Source: UBA1783 sp964449115
GTDB lineage: Bacteria > Bacillota_I > Bacilli_A > Erysipelotrichales > Erysipelotrichaceae
Direction: 5' to 3'
Length of the DNA stretch: 60,261 bases
Assembly: GCA_964449115.1 (NCBI GenBank)
Contig: CAYUXW010000010.1
Coordinates: 1 to 60,261, forward strand
Part shown: positions 16,156 through 25,917 of the stretch, piece by piece
How positions within the stretch are numbered: position 1 is the stretch's first letter
Layout of the letters: the number at the start of each line of letters is the position of its first letter
The notes under the pieces: model-generated
What the model saw: the letters and a program-made list of their open reading frames with translations, nothing else
What the model was told of the DNA's origin: nothing
The model's database searches: none
Made by a program: the position numbers and the translations under genes

Positions 16156-18735
16156 ATGAAAAAGCTTCTTTTAATAGATGGAAACTCAATGTTATTTAGA
16201 GCATACTATGCCACAGTATATGGAAAAAGTATGTCGACAAGTTCAGGCATTCCAACAAATGCCATCTATGGGTTTGCCTTAATGCTTCAAAAAGCTTTAA
16301 AGGACATAGAACCGGAATATGTTTTTGTAGCTTTTGACAGTGATAAGGACACTTATCGTCACAAGCTTTATCCAGAATATAAGGGTACCAGAAGTGCTAC
16401 TCCTGAGGACTTGAAAACTCAGTTTCCTATAATCAGAGAATATCTGGACGCTTTACATATTACCCACTATGAAAAAAGTGGTTTGGAAGCTGATGATATT
16501 ATCGGCTCTATCGTTAAACAGAATAAAGATTATAAAATTGCGGTTTTGACTTCAGATAAGGATTTACTGCAGATTGTAGATGAAAACACTGATGTTTTTC
16601 TGATGCAAAAGGGGATTACTGATATGGCTCGTATGGATGAGAAGGCAGTATTTGAAAGATATGAATTAACTCCAGCTCAAATAATAGATTTAAAAGGCCT
16701 GGCAGGAGACAGTTCAGATAATATTCCTGGCGTAACCAAGGTTGGAGATAAAACAGCTACCACACTTTTAAAAGAGTATGGCTCTGTTGAAGGGGTGTAT
16801 GAAAATATTGATAAGATAAAAGGTAAACTGCATCAAAATCTTATCAATGACAAAGAAAAAGCCTTTTTATCTAAAAAACTGGCTGCTATTATTGTTGATG
16901 CAGATTTAAGTGAGATAGATTTAAGCAGAAGTCTATATCAGAAAGAGTCTAAAGATGCTTATGATTTTTATCTGAAATATCAAATGAAAACTATGGCCAG
17001 TAAAGTAGACTTGTCTAATATTGAAGAAGATGAAGATGAAAAGAAAGATGTTTTTAAAGAAAGAAAATTCAAACTGGTTACCAGCCTTGAAAAGGATAGC
17101 CTTAATGATAAATCATTGCTCACTCTTGATGAGGAAAACCGTTTTGTAAGTATCTTAAATAAAAAGACTGCCTATAATATGCTGTTTACTGATTTTATAA
17201 AGTGTCAAAACTGTCTGGATTATTTAGCTGATGATAATCAGAAAGTATTTTATGATTTGAAAAATTGGTATCATCTGGCTTTCAAAAACGATTTTAAAAT
17301 AAATGGGAAAAATATCGATTTAATGGTTGTTTCTTTCTTATGCGACAGCAAAATCAAAAATATTGACAACCTGTTAGCTAAGTACAATTTAACTATCAAA
17401 GCAGAAAAGAAAGACAATCAGCTAGATCTGTTTTCTGATACCAGCAGTAACACCACAGAATTAAATGCTTTAAGCAATAGATTGTTCTATCTGACTGATA
17501 TCTTGATGAAAGATTTAAAACAGAAAGATATGGAAAGTTTATATTTTGATGTTGAAAGACCACTGATCAGAATATTAGCAGAGATGGAAATAACAGGCAT
17601 CAGAGTAGATGAAACGGTTTTAGAAAAGATTGCTGAAGAAACAGCTAAAAAGATAGCTCATTATGAGCAGAATATTCATAGACTGGCTGAAAGAGAGTTT
17701 AACATCAACTCACCAAAACAGCTGGCTGAAGTTCTTTATGATGATTTAAAGTTAGCTAGAACAACAAAAAGAAGTACTGATGCCAGAACTTTAGGAAAAC
17801 TGAGAGATTATCATCCGATTATTGATGAAGTATTACAATATCGTAAATATGCCAAGTTCTATTCTACCTATGCCTTTGGACTAAAAAAATATATTGAAGA
17901 GGATGGCAAGATTCATACCAGATTCAATCAATGTGTCGCCGAAACAGGCAGGCTCTCAAGCAGTGATCCCAACCTGCAGAATATTTCAATCAGAAGTGAG
18001 GAAACTTCATCTATTCGCAGTGCCTTCATTCCAGAAGAAAACTGTGTTTTGGTAGCTGCCGATTATTCACAGGTTGAACTTAGACTTCTAGCTCATCTTT
18101 CAAATGAGGAAAGATTGATTGAGGCTTTCAAAAAGGGATTGGATGCTCATACCAAAACAGCGATGGATATTTTTTCGGTAGAAGAAAATGAGGTAACACC
18201 TTTAATGCGTCGACAGGCCAAGGCCATTAATTTTGGAATCGATTATGGAATGAGTGCTTTTGGTCTGGCTGAAAATTTGAATATACCTGTGGCTATTGCC
18301 AGAGATTATATTGATGCCTATTTTGAAAAATATCCTAATGTAAAGGCTTATATGGATAATACGATTGCCAACTGTGAAAAGACTGGCTTTGTGACAACTT
18401 TATTAAAGAGAAGAAGAGAAATTCCAGAGATTAACCATCGAAATCGTAATATTAAAGAATTTGGCAAAAGAGCGGCGATGAATGCTCCAGTTCAGGGCAG
18501 TGCAGCTGATTTGGTTAAAGTAGCGATGGTAAATGTCTATAATGAATTAAAGAAAAGAAATTTAAAATCAAAGCTTATTTTACAGATTCATGATGAATTG
18601 ATTTTAAATGTCCCAATTGAAGAAAAAAAGGAAGTTATCCAATTGGTAAAAGAAAAGATGGAACAGGCAATGACTCTGTCAGTTCCGCTTAAAGTAGATG
18701 CCAGCTTTGGCAACAATTGGTTGGAGGTAGTATAA
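16156..18735 (+). CDS. polA: DNA polymerase I
   Basis: 859 residues; fills gaps and removes RNA primers in replication and repair. The N-terminal 5'-nuclease domain (about 1-290) shows LLLIDGNSMLFRAYYA and AGDSSDNIPGVTKVGDKTA. The middle 3'-5' exonuclease-like domain is short and lacks the acidic catalytic residues, as in Bacillus-type enzymes, so proofreading is not expected. The polymerase domain has motif A (VAADYSQVELRLLAHLS), motif B (RRQAKAINFGIDYGMSAFG) and motif C (QIHDELILNVP). I start at the ATG at 16156 because GGAGGTGG lies at 16143-16150, inside a longer frame from 16141. Its TAA overlaps the next ATG by one base (TAATG). Confidence 0.97.
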   Translation: MKKLLLIDGNSMLFRAYYATVYGKSMSTSSGIPTNAIYGFALMLQKALKDIEPEYVFVAFDSDKDTYRHKLYPEYKGTRSATPEDLKTQFPIIREYLDALHITHYEKSGLEADDIIGSIVKQNKDYKIAVLTSDKDLLQIVDENTDVFLMQKGITDMARMDEKAVFERYELTPAQIIDLKGLAGDSSDNIPGVTKVGDKTATTLLKEYGSVEGVYENIDKIKGKLHQNLINDKEKAFLSKKLAAIIVDADLSEIDLSRSLYQKESKDAYDFYLKYQMKTMASKVDLSNIEEDEDEKKDVFKERKFKLVTSLEKDSLNDKSLLTLDEENRFVSILNKKTAYNMLFTDFIKCQNCLDYLADDNQKVFYDLKNWYHLAFKNDFKINGKNIDLMVVSFLCDSKIKNIDNLLAKYNLTIKAEKKDNQLDLFSDTSSNTTELNALSNRLFYLTDILMKDLKQKDMESLYFDVERPLIRILAEMEITGIRVDETVLEKIAEETAKKIAHYEQNIHRLAEREFNINSPKQLAEVLYDDLKLARTTKRSTDARTLGKLRDYHPIIDEVLQYRKYAKFYSTYAFGLKKYIEEDGKIHTRFNQCVAETGRLSSSDPNLQNISIRSEETSSIRSAFIPEENCVLVAADYSQVELRLLAHLSNEERLIEAFKKGLDAHTKTAMDIFSVEENEVTPLMRRQAKAINFGIDYGMSAFGLAENLNIPVAIARDYIDAYFEKYPNVKAYMDNTIANCEKTGFVTTLLKRRREIPEINHRNRNIKEFGKRAAMNAPVQGSAADLVKVAMVNVYNELKKRNLKSKLILQIHDELILNVPIEEKKEVIQLVKEKMEQAMTLSVPLKVDASFGNNWLEVV

Positions 18736-20123
18736 TGCCAGAATTACCAGAAGTTGAAACCGTAGTCAGAACACTTGAAAAACAGCTGGGAAATAAAACA
18801 ATAAAGGAAGTAAAGGTATACTGGGATAATATTGTCGCTAATGTAACAGCTAAAGAATTTTCATCAGCCTTAAAAAACCAAAAGGTTGAAAGATATGGAC
18901 GTCGAGGTAAATTTCTGATTTTTACCTTAACTGACTATATCCTGGTTTCTCATCTTAGAATGGAAGGCAAGTTTTTTATTTATCCTTTGAATACTATAAA
19001 AAACAAACACACGCATGTTATCTTTAAATTGGAAGATACGGAAGTGCATTATAACGATGTAAGAAAGTTTGGAAAATTCTATCTATACAAAAAACAGGAA
19101 AATCTAGCCTGTCTGGATAAAATCGGATATGAACCGTTTGATGAAAGTTTAAATGGTGAAGTTCTAAGAGAGTTGACCAAAAAAGATCGTATGGTCATTA
19201 AAACAAAACTGCTAGATCAGTCTTTGATAGCGGGCATTGGTAATATCTATGCCAATGAGATCTGTTTCAAATGTAATTTAGATCCATTAAGAAAAAGCTG
19301 TTATATAAGTGAAAAAAAGTGGGATGAAGTTCTAAAAGCCACCAGAGAAGTTTTAGCTCAGGCCATCCAGCAGGGAGGAACAACAATTAGAAGCTATACT
19401 TCTTCTTTAGGTGTAACTGGATTGTTTCAGCAATCGTTAATGGTTCATGGTCGTGAAAATGAAGATTGCTATATCTGTGGCAGTAAAATACTGAAGATGA
19501 AGGTAAATGGCAGGGGAACTCATTACTGTCCAATCTGTCAAAAACCAAAACCGATAGTAGTGGCTATTACAGGGGTCATTGGTTCAGGTAAATCTACAGT
19601 AACCAAATATCTGGCTGAAAATGGTTATAAAACTATCAGCAGCGATGCTATAAATGCTGATTTACTAAACCAAGAGCAAACAATCCTGGATTTGGCTGGC
19701 ATAATTGGGTGTAATCCTGAAGATATCGATAAAAAATATCTTTCTATAGTAATATTTTCAGATAAAGAAATTAAAATGAAAGTTGAAGAATATTTACATT
19801 CTAAAATTTATCAGAAAATAGCTAACTGGATTGATGAAAATGAAAATGAGAAACTGCTGTTTGTTGAAGTGCCACTGCTTTATGAAGTTTACTGGAATAA
19901 GAGATTTGACTGTAACGTAACGGTAAACAGCAATATTGATCTGATTTATAAACGTTTGCTTGAAAAGCGAAATATGAGTAAAGAAGATGTTGATAAACGT
20001 CTGATAAATCAAATGTCACCGGAAAAAAAGTTGGCTTTGGCTGATTATGTTTTAGAAAACGCTTCCACTTTAGAAAAATTATTTTCTAATATTGAGGTGT
20101 TGATAAAAAAACTCGATTATTAA
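18735..20123 (+). CDS. Fused formamidopyrimidine-DNA glycosylase / dephospho-CoA kinase
   Basis: A 462-residue two-enzyme fusion. Residues 1-about 271 are Fpg/MutM, which excises oxidised purines: MPELPEVE with the catalytic Pro2 and Glu3, the RRGKF lysine region, and a C-terminal zinc finger (C245, C248, C265, C268). Residues about 273-462 are dephospho-CoA kinase (CoaE), the last step of coenzyme A synthesis: P-loop GVIGSGKST (280-288), ISSDAINADLL, VEVPLLYE and RLLEKRNMSKEDV. The frame crosses the junction (about 19548-19560) with no stop or start. Both halves look complete. In Bacillus the same two genes are neighbours behind polA, so fusion of neighbours is the simplest origin. The TAATG overlap couples it to polA. 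Confidence 0.93.
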   Translation: MPELPEVETVVRTLEKQLGNKTIKEVKVYWDNIVANVTAKEFSSALKNQKVERYGRRGKFLIFTLTDYILVSHLRMEGKFFIYPLNTIKNKHTHVIFKLEDTEVHYNDVRKFGKFYLYKKQENLACLDKIGYEPFDESLNGEVLRELTKKDRMVIKTKLLDQSLIAGIGNIYANEICFKCNLDPLRKSCYISEKKWDEVLKATREVLAQAIQQGGTTIRSYTSSLGVTGLFQQSLMVHGRENEDCYICGSKILKMKVNGRGTHYCPICQKPKPIVVAITGVIGSGKSTVTKYLAENGYKTISSDAINADLLNQEQTILDLAGIIGCNPEDIDKKYLSIVIFSDKEIKMKVEEYLHSKIYQKIANWIDENENEKLLFVEVPLLYEVYWNKRFDCNVTVNSNIDLIYKRLLEKRNMSKEDVDKRLINQMSPEKKLALADYVLENASTLEKLFSNIEVLIKKLDY

Positions 20124-20153
20124 CTATTTGACTGCTGTCAGATAGTTTTTTTA
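20122..20153 (+). terminator. Rho-independent terminator after fpg-coaE
   Basis: AACTATTTGAC pairs with GTCAGATAGTT (one wobble) over a 4-base loop, followed by a run of T residues. Confidence 0.85.
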
Positions 20154-20173
20154 AGTAAAAATTTGCTATATTA

Positions 20174-20182
20174 TGATACAAT
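20174..20182 (+). promoter_or_regulatory. Extended -10 promoter of dnaB-dnaI
   Basis: TGATACAAT, an extended -10 element, lies directly after the fpg-coaE terminator and 38 bases before the dnaB ATG. No -35 is seen. Confidence 0.4.
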
Positions 20183-20219
20183 AGGTATGCTGATGATATT
20201 TCGGCTTGAGGGAGGAATT

Positions 20220-21356
20220 ATGTTAGGTAAAGATCAGTTTATTGTTAATACCAAGGGATCTTTTATCACTAACCACCAGCAGGTTCTGGCGGCTTTATAT
20301 ATGCCTTTAATAGGTATTGAAGCGGTTGGAATATATAATCTTCTGTATGCTGAAAGAAAAGGATCAGTCAATTCCGATATAGAAAGATTATGTAAATTAT
20401 CAGGTTTAGATATTGACAGTCTAAAAAAATATTTAGTATTACTGGAACAGTTCAGTTTAGTTGAAAGATACTATAAGGATGGCATTTATGTCTTTGTAGT
20501 CATCTCACCAGTTAATGCTAATGATTTTTTTGAGAATGATCTATATGCTCGTTTATATCTCAATAGAGTTGGAAAGAAAGATTTTGAAATAACAAAAGCA
20601 AAATATCTATATGATGAAATTAATTTCGAAAGCTTTGAAAACCTGACTAACAAAAAACTGGATTTATCAGTACTGAAAAATTGGACAGAAGCTGAAGAAA
20701 AGATGTATCAGGAATTAAAGCAGCCTGTCTATAAAGATGATGCTATTGAAATAAAGTTTGATTATGAACGCTTTATTAGAAGCTTAGGTGATTCAGTATT
20801 GCTGTTTCCATATTCTCTAAGAACAAAAGAGAATATGCAGACAATAGGACAGCTGGCAACATTGTTTTCAATTACACCAGAAAAGATGAAAACACTGGCA
20901 GCTAAAAGTATTGATATTGAAACCAATAGCTTTGATGCAGAAAAACTCAAAAAGCTTTGTCTCAATGAGAAAACAGTAGATGTTGTTGAGGGAAGCAATG
21001 AATATGACCTGTCACCTGTTTCGTTTCTTTATTTAAAACAAGGTGTACCGGTATCTAATGCGGATAAAAGACTGCTTGAGTACTTGCAAATACAGCTGCA
21101 GATGAAACCAGAAGTAGTAAATGTTCTCATTGAGCAGTGTTTAGAAAATACCAATCAGAAACTAAGCAAAGACTATGTAGAAAAGGTAGCTACTACCTGG
21201 ATCAGACAAAAGGTTGAAACTTTGGAAGACGCCTTAAAACAGAAAGAAAATCAAAACTTCTCAAAGAAGAAGGCGGTTAAAAAAAGAAAAAATGAATTAG
21301 AATACGAAGACCAGGATATAGAGGAGTTAAGGAAGAGAATATTCTCTAAAGGATAA
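20220..21356 (+). CDS. dnaB: Replication initiation protein DnaB (DnaD/DnaB family)
   Basis: Firmicutes DnaB (not the helicase) helps load the replicative helicase at origins and stalled forks, together with DnaD and DnaI. The 378 residues begin with a winged-helix-like DnaD N-terminal region (about 15-110), followed by a helical part, and a C-terminal DnaD-like segment around LLEYLQIQLQMKPEVVNVLIEQCL and VATTWIRQKVETLEDALK. I start at the ATG at 20220 after GAGGGAGGAA; a frame from 20163 would include the promoter. It lies 2 bases before dnaI, the order known from Bacillus. No nrdR gene precedes it, unlike in Bacillus. Confidence 0.9.
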   Translation: MLGKDQFIVNTKGSFITNHQQVLAALYMPLIGIEAVGIYNLLYAERKGSVNSDIERLCKLSGLDIDSLKKYLVLLEQFSLVERYYKDGIYVFVVISPVNANDFFENDLYARLYLNRVGKKDFEITKAKYLYDEINFESFENLTNKKLDLSVLKNWTEAEEKMYQELKQPVYKDDAIEIKFDYERFIRSLGDSVLLFPYSLRTKENMQTIGQLATLFSITPEKMKTLAAKSIDIETNSFDAEKLKKLCLNEKTVDVVEGSNEYDLSPVSFLYLKQGVPVSNADKRLLEYLQIQLQMKPEVVNVLIEQCLENTNQKLSKDYVEKVATTWIRQKVETLEDALKQKENQNFSKKKAVKKRKNELEYEDQDIEELRKRIFSKG

Positions 21357-21358
21357 AG

Positions 21359-22255
21359 ATGGAAAAATTTAAATACCCAGAAGTTAAAACAGATTATATT
21401 GAACAGATAAAAGAAAAACTGATTAATGATCAGGATATTTTAATGCTGATTAAAAAACTGAATTTAACCAAAGAAGATGTATTTAAAGAAGCTATCATAT
21501 TTTTGGAATGGCTAAATGATTATAAGTACTGTAAAGACTGTAAAGGTCTACAGATGTGTAATAAGGGTCATCTGGGATATCGATTAGATATTGATGAAAA
21601 CCTTCAACAGTCGCTAGTACCATGTGAATATCTGCAGTCAAAAGAGAATTTAATCGCTCATAAAAGGAATTATCTGTTGTGCGATTTATCAGATAAAAAA
21701 TTAACAACTTCACTGGATGAAATAGATTTATCTAATGAACCAGCTCATTATAGAGACATAGTTAATATTACTAAACAATGGGTAAAGCACCTGCCAAAAA
21801 AAGGTTTATACTTTTATGGTGGACTTGGGGTTGGAAAAACATATCTTGCCAGTGCTGTCTGTAATGATTTGGCCAGAAAAGGTTATAAGGTTGCCTTTGT
21901 CAATTATCCAAAACTCTGTTCAGACATTAGAAATAATGTTACCGAATATGACTATGTTGACAGCAGAATAAGAAAACTAAGAAGAGCAACACTGCTAGTA
22001 ATAGATGATATTGGCGCAGAAAGTGTAACCAACTATATCCGAGATGACATCCTGTTTCCAATACTGGATTACAGAATGGAACATGAGTTAAGAACAATCT
22101 TCACCAGCAATTGTGATTTGGAAAGCTTGAAAGACAGAATGACTATTTCTAAAGGCGGCGAAGAAGATGAAACAAAAGCTTTAAGAATTATTGAAAGAGT
22201 AAAAACATTATGTAACACCGTTCTTATCAAAGGGACATCGCGAAGAAGTCTATAG
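21359..22255 (+). CDS. dnaI: Primosomal helicase loader DnaI
   Basis: An AAA+ ATPase of 298 residues that loads the hexameric replicative helicase. The N-terminal domain carries C58, C61, C67, H71 and C89, fitting the zinc-binding site of DnaI. Walker A is GGLGVGKT (154-161), Walker B VIDDIG (214-219), with a sensor I-like TIFTSN further on. It is tightly packed between dnaB and pfkA (11-base gap), so replication and glycolysis genes may share a transcript. Confidence 0.95.
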   Translation: MEKFKYPEVKTDYIEQIKEKLINDQDILMLIKKLNLTKEDVFKEAIIFLEWLNDYKYCKDCKGLQMCNKGHLGYRLDIDENLQQSLVPCEYLQSKENLIAHKRNYLLCDLSDKKLTTSLDEIDLSNEPAHYRDIVNITKQWVKHLPKKGLYFYGGLGVGKTYLASAVCNDLARKGYKVAFVNYPKLCSDIRNNVTEYDYVDSRIRKLRRATLLVIDDIGAESVTNYIRDDILFPILDYRMEHELRTIFTSNCDLESLKDRMTISKGGEEDETKALRIIERVKTLCNTVLIKGTSRRSL

Positions 22256-22266
22256 GAGGCAAGTTT

Positions 22267-23229
22267 ATGATAAAAACAGTAGGAGTTTTAACAAGTGGTG
22301 GAGATGCTCCTGGAATGAATGCTGCTATTAGAGCAGTAACCAGAAGCGCTTTAGAAAAAGGTTATGAAGTTTATGGAATCAGAAATGGTTTTCAAGGCTT
22401 GATATATGGTGATTTTATTAAATTTGATCGAAGTTCTGTTTCTGGCATTTTGAATCGAGGAGGTACATTTTTAGGTTCAGCCAGATTACCAGAGTTTAAA
22501 AATGATGAAATGCAGAAAATAGCAATTGCTCAAATGAAGAAGGTTAATATGGATGCCCTGGTAGTTATTGGTGGTGATGGTACCTTCCGAGGTGGTTATG
22601 ATTTAGCTAAAAAAGGTGTTAAAGTCGTGGGAATACCCGCAACTATTGATAATGATGTGGTCGGAACAGAATACTCTATCGGATTTTACACTGCCTGGAA
22701 CACTATAGTAGAAGCAGTCGATAAACTAAGAGATACATCTGCTTCACATCATCGCTGTTCTGTGGTGGAAGTAATGGGTAATAAATGCGGTGATTTGGCT
22801 CTGTTTTCTGGAGTTTGTGTGGGAGCTGAGGTAATTATTGTTCCAGAAGATGACTTTAGAGAAGAAGAGGTGCTGGCTAAAATCTGTTATTTAGACCAGG
22901 TAAAAAAAGGAAAACACGCTATTGTTGTAGCTACTGAAAAAGTTGTTGATGTTAATGATTTGGCTAAAAAGATTTCTGAAGTTTCAACTTACACCGGAAG
23001 AGCTACTATTTTAGGACATATTCAAAGAGGTGGAAGTCCAGTTCCTAGTGACAGGCTATTAGCGACGATGCTTGGTGATAAAGCGGTAGAGTTGCTGCAA
23101 AAAGGTATTTCTGGTCACTGTGTGGGAATTTATAATGGCGAGGTTATTTCGACTGATATTATTGAAGCGATAGATAAAGGAAAAGAAAAGAGATCTGATT
23201 TAATGAAATTATTCACTAGATTAGCATAG
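22267..23229 (+). CDS. pfkA: ATP-dependent 6-phosphofructokinase
   Basis: Phosphorylates fructose-6-phosphate in glycolysis. At 320 residues it has the normal bacterial PfkA length. Visible motifs are TSGGDAPGMNAAIRAV (ATP site), GGDGTFRGG, TIDNDVVGTEYSIGFYTA (catalytic Asp region), MGNKCGDLAL and the C-terminal HIQRGGSPVPSDR. The glycine in GGDGT, usual for ATP-dependent rather than pyrophosphate-dependent enzymes, is kept. Ribosome binding site TAGGAGGC. Pyk follows after 11 bases, a classic pfkA-pyk pair. Confidence 0.97.
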   Translation: MIKTVGVLTSGGDAPGMNAAIRAVTRSALEKGYEVYGIRNGFQGLIYGDFIKFDRSSVSGILNRGGTFLGSARLPEFKNDEMQKIAIAQMKKVNMDALVVIGGDGTFRGGYDLAKKGVKVVGIPATIDNDVVGTEYSIGFYTAWNTIVEAVDKLRDTSASHHRCSVVEVMGNKCGDLALFSGVCVGAEVIIVPEDDFREEEVLAKICYLDQVKKGKHAIVVATEKVVDVNDLAKKISEVSTYTGRATILGHIQRGGSPVPSDRLLATMLGDKAVELLQKGISGHCVGIYNGEVISTDIIEAIDKGKEKRSDLMKLFTRLA

Positions 23230-23240
23230 AGGGAGTAAAG

Positions 23241-24665
23241 ATGAAAAGAACAAAGATTATATGTACGATTGGTCCAGCAAGCGACAATGAAGAGATGATG
23301 CTGAAATTAGCACAAGCCGGCATGAATATGATCAGGCTTAACTTTTCGCATGGTACATACGAAGAACAATTAAACAAAATAAATATCTGTAAAAAAATCA
23401 ATAAGGAGCATGGCTTGCATATTGGTATGATGTTAGATACAAAGGGACCTGAAATCAGAGTTGGAGAAATGGAAAATGATGGCGTTAATTTCTCTAAAGG
23501 TGATAAGGTAAGAGTTGTCAGAGAAAACGTAGTTGGAAATAAAGAAAGATTTCACATCAACTGTCCAGAATTATATGACGACGTTGATGTTGGAAATACA
23601 GTTTTGATTAACGATGGAAAGCTGACTTTAACGGTTTTAAATAAGGATTATGATGGTTTTGACTGTGAGGTTTACAACTCTGGTTCAATTATGACCAAAA
23701 AGGGTGTAAATGTACCAAATGTTCATTTATCAATGCCATTTGTTTCAGAAAAAGATGATGCTGACATTCGTTTTGGCGTTAGAAATGGAGTAGACTTTAT
23801 CGCTGCCAGTTTTGTTAGAAGACCTGAAGATGTTTTGCATATTAAAAAGATTCTGGCTGAAGAAGGCCATCCAGAAGTAGAGGTTATTGCCAAAATTGAA
23901 AACCAGGAAGGTTACGATAAACTGGAAGAAATTCTAGAAGTTGCTGATGCTGTGATGGTAGCCAGAGGTGATTTAGGAGTAGAAGTAAGTCTTCAGCTTG
24001 TTCCGGTTTATCAGAAAAATATTATAAAAACTGCCAACAGAATCGGAAAACCTGTAATTATAGCTACTCATATGTTGGAGAGTATGGTTACAAACCCTAG
24101 ACCAACCAGAGCTGAGGCAAGTGATGTTGCCAACGCGATATTTGCTGGGGTCGATTGTATTATGCTTTCAGCTGAAACTGCAACAGGAGAATATCCAGTT
24201 GAGGCAGTAACAACAATGACAAAAATTGCTAAAGAGTGTGAAAAGGAATTTGACTATCACGCCTATTTGGAAAGTGCAGTTGACTATTCTACCAGAACGA
24301 TGTCTGATGCTATTGGTATATCTGTAGCTGAGAGCTGTCTGACCATGGATAATGTCAGCGCGATTATGGCTTTTACTGAAACTGGTGGAACACCAAAGCG
24401 TTTGATGAAATACAAACCATCTTCACCGATTATTGCTGCTACTAACTCTTTAAGTACCTGTACCAAGATGTCTTTATATTCGAATGTAACGCCAGTTTAT
24501 GCACCTAATATTGTTGACAGTGATTTATATGATATTACTGCTACTGAAGTTGCTAAACAGATGAATTTGCCTGAAAATACTTATTATATTATTACTGCAG
24601 GATGGCATTCAGGACATGGAAAAACAAATACTATGAGATTTAAAGAGGTAGGAGGAGAAGATTAA
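23241..24665 (+). CDS. pyk: Pyruvate kinase
   Basis: Converts PEP and ADP to pyruvate and ATP. The 474 residues begin MKRTKIICTIGPAS and include the catalytic-core segments RLNFSHG, LDTKGPEIR, the lysine signature EVIAKIENQEGYD, and VARGDLGVEV. Length and ending (GHGKTNTMRF) show the standard form without the extra C-terminal PEP-utiliser domain of Bacillus PykA. It lies behind pfkA. The window also encodes a second route from PEP to pyruvate via pckA and oxaloacetate decarboxylase. Confidence 0.97.
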   Translation: MKRTKIICTIGPASDNEEMMLKLAQAGMNMIRLNFSHGTYEEQLNKINICKKINKEHGLHIGMMLDTKGPEIRVGEMENDGVNFSKGDKVRVVRENVVGNKERFHINCPELYDDVDVGNTVLINDGKLTLTVLNKDYDGFDCEVYNSGSIMTKKGVNVPNVHLSMPFVSEKDDADIRFGVRNGVDFIAASFVRRPEDVLHIKKILAEEGHPEVEVIAKIENQEGYDKLEEILEVADAVMVARGDLGVEVSLQLVPVYQKNIIKTANRIGKPVIIATHMLESMVTNPRPTRAEASDVANAIFAGVDCIMLSAETATGEYPVEAVTTMTKIAKECEKEFDYHAYLESAVDYSTRTMSDAIGISVAESCLTMDNVSAIMAFTETGGTPKRLMKYKPSSPIIAATNSLSTCTKMSLYSNVTPVYAPNIVDSDLYDITATEVAKQMNLPENTYYIITAGWHSGHGKTNTMRFKEVGGED

Positions 24666-24669
24666 TTAT

Positions 24670-25902
24670 ATGAATGAAATTTTATTAAGAAAATATGCCA
24701 GACTGGCTGTTAGAACTGGTGCAAACATCCAGCCAGGCCAGCTATTGGTAATAAATGCTTCAGTTAAGGATCATGAATTTGTCAAGATGTGTGCTGAAGA
24801 GGCCTATTTAGCTGGTGCTGGTGAGGTTCTGGTAGATTGGTCTTGTGAAGGATTAACACTTTTAAGCTATACCTATTGTTCAATTGATACCTTGACTGAA
24901 ATTCCAGATTATATCTATGACAAAAGAAAATACGCTCAGGATAAAGGCTGTGCTTATCTGCTTGTTGCCAGTGAGACACCGGGCTTATTGGCAGATATTG
25001 ATCCTGAAAAAATTCAGGCCAGCTATATTGCCGCAATGAAAAAACTAAAGCCTCTTCAAGAGTATACTTTAGCCAGCCATGGTCAATGGTCGGTTATCGC
25101 TGTACCTTCAGTTGGCTGGGCAAAAAAGGTTTTCCCAGATAAAACTGAAGAGGATGCTGTAAAAGCATTGTGGGAAGCAATTTTAATGACTGTTAGAATT
25201 GACGAGGAAAATGATCCAGTTGTAGAATGGAATAAACACAACGAAAACTTACGTCGATACTGTGAAATCTTAAATGACTATAATTTTGAAAAGCTTCATT
25301 TTGAAAGTTCAAATGGCACAGATTTATATGTCGGTTTAGTAAAAAATCACGTTTGGAAAGGCGGAAGTGGTCTGACAACTGGAGGAATTGTTTTCAATCC
25401 CAATATGCCAACAGAAGAAGTGTTCTCTATGCCTGATAAAAACAATGTCAATGGCAAAGTAGTTGCGACCAAGCCATTAAGCTATTCTGGAAAGTTAATT
25501 GAAAACTTCTGGTTGGAGTTTAAAGATGGTAAAGTTGTTAATCATGGTGCAGAGAAAGAATTGGAAACCTTAACCAATCTACTGGATACTGATGAAGGAA
25601 GTAGAAGAATCGGAGAAGTAGCTTTAATATCTTATGATTCACCTATTTCTTTAAGTAATATTTTATTTTATAACACTTTATTTGATGAAAATGCTTCATG
25701 CCATTTAGCTCTTGGTCAGGCTTATCCAGATAATGTCAAGGGTGGTACTGAAATGACTGAAGAACAGTTGGCAGAAGCAGGAGCCAACGCTTCTATGAAC
25801 CATGTAGATTTTATGTTTGGATCTGAAGATATGAAAATTACCGGCATAAAAGCTGATGGAAAAGAAGTTGCAGTATTTGAAAAGGGGAATTTTGTTTTCT
25901 AA
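24670..25902 (+). CDS. M29-family aminopeptidase
   Basis: A 410-residue cytoplasmic metallo-aminopeptidase of the AmpS/T family (peptidase M29), which removes N-terminal residues from peptides. Family features: YARLAVRTGANIQPGQLLVINA at the N-terminus, the SSNGTDLYVGL segment, GGIVFNPNMPTEEVFSMPDKNNVNG with the metal-site acid, HLALGQAYPDN and the C-terminal NHVDFMFGSEDMKITG. Its ribosome binding site GGAGGAGAAG lies in the end of pyk, 4 bases away. It probably handles peptides brought in by Opp-type transport. Confidence 0.93.
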   Translation: MNEILLRKYARLAVRTGANIQPGQLLVINASVKDHEFVKMCAEEAYLAGAGEVLVDWSCEGLTLLSYTYCSIDTLTEIPDYIYDKRKYAQDKGCAYLLVASETPGLLADIDPEKIQASYIAAMKKLKPLQEYTLASHGQWSVIAVPSVGWAKKVFPDKTEEDAVKALWEAILMTVRIDEENDPVVEWNKHNENLRRYCEILNDYNFEKLHFESSNGTDLYVGLVKNHVWKGGSGLTTGGIVFNPNMPTEEVFSMPDKNNVNGKVVATKPLSYSGKLIENFWLEFKDGKVVNHGAEKELETLTNLLDTDEGSRRIGEVALISYDSPISLSNILFYNTLFDENASCHLALGQAYPDNVKGGTEMTEEQLAEAGANASMNHVDFMFGSEDMKITGIKADGKEVAVFEKGNFVF

Positions 25903-25917
25903 AAGAAGGAGGTTAGA

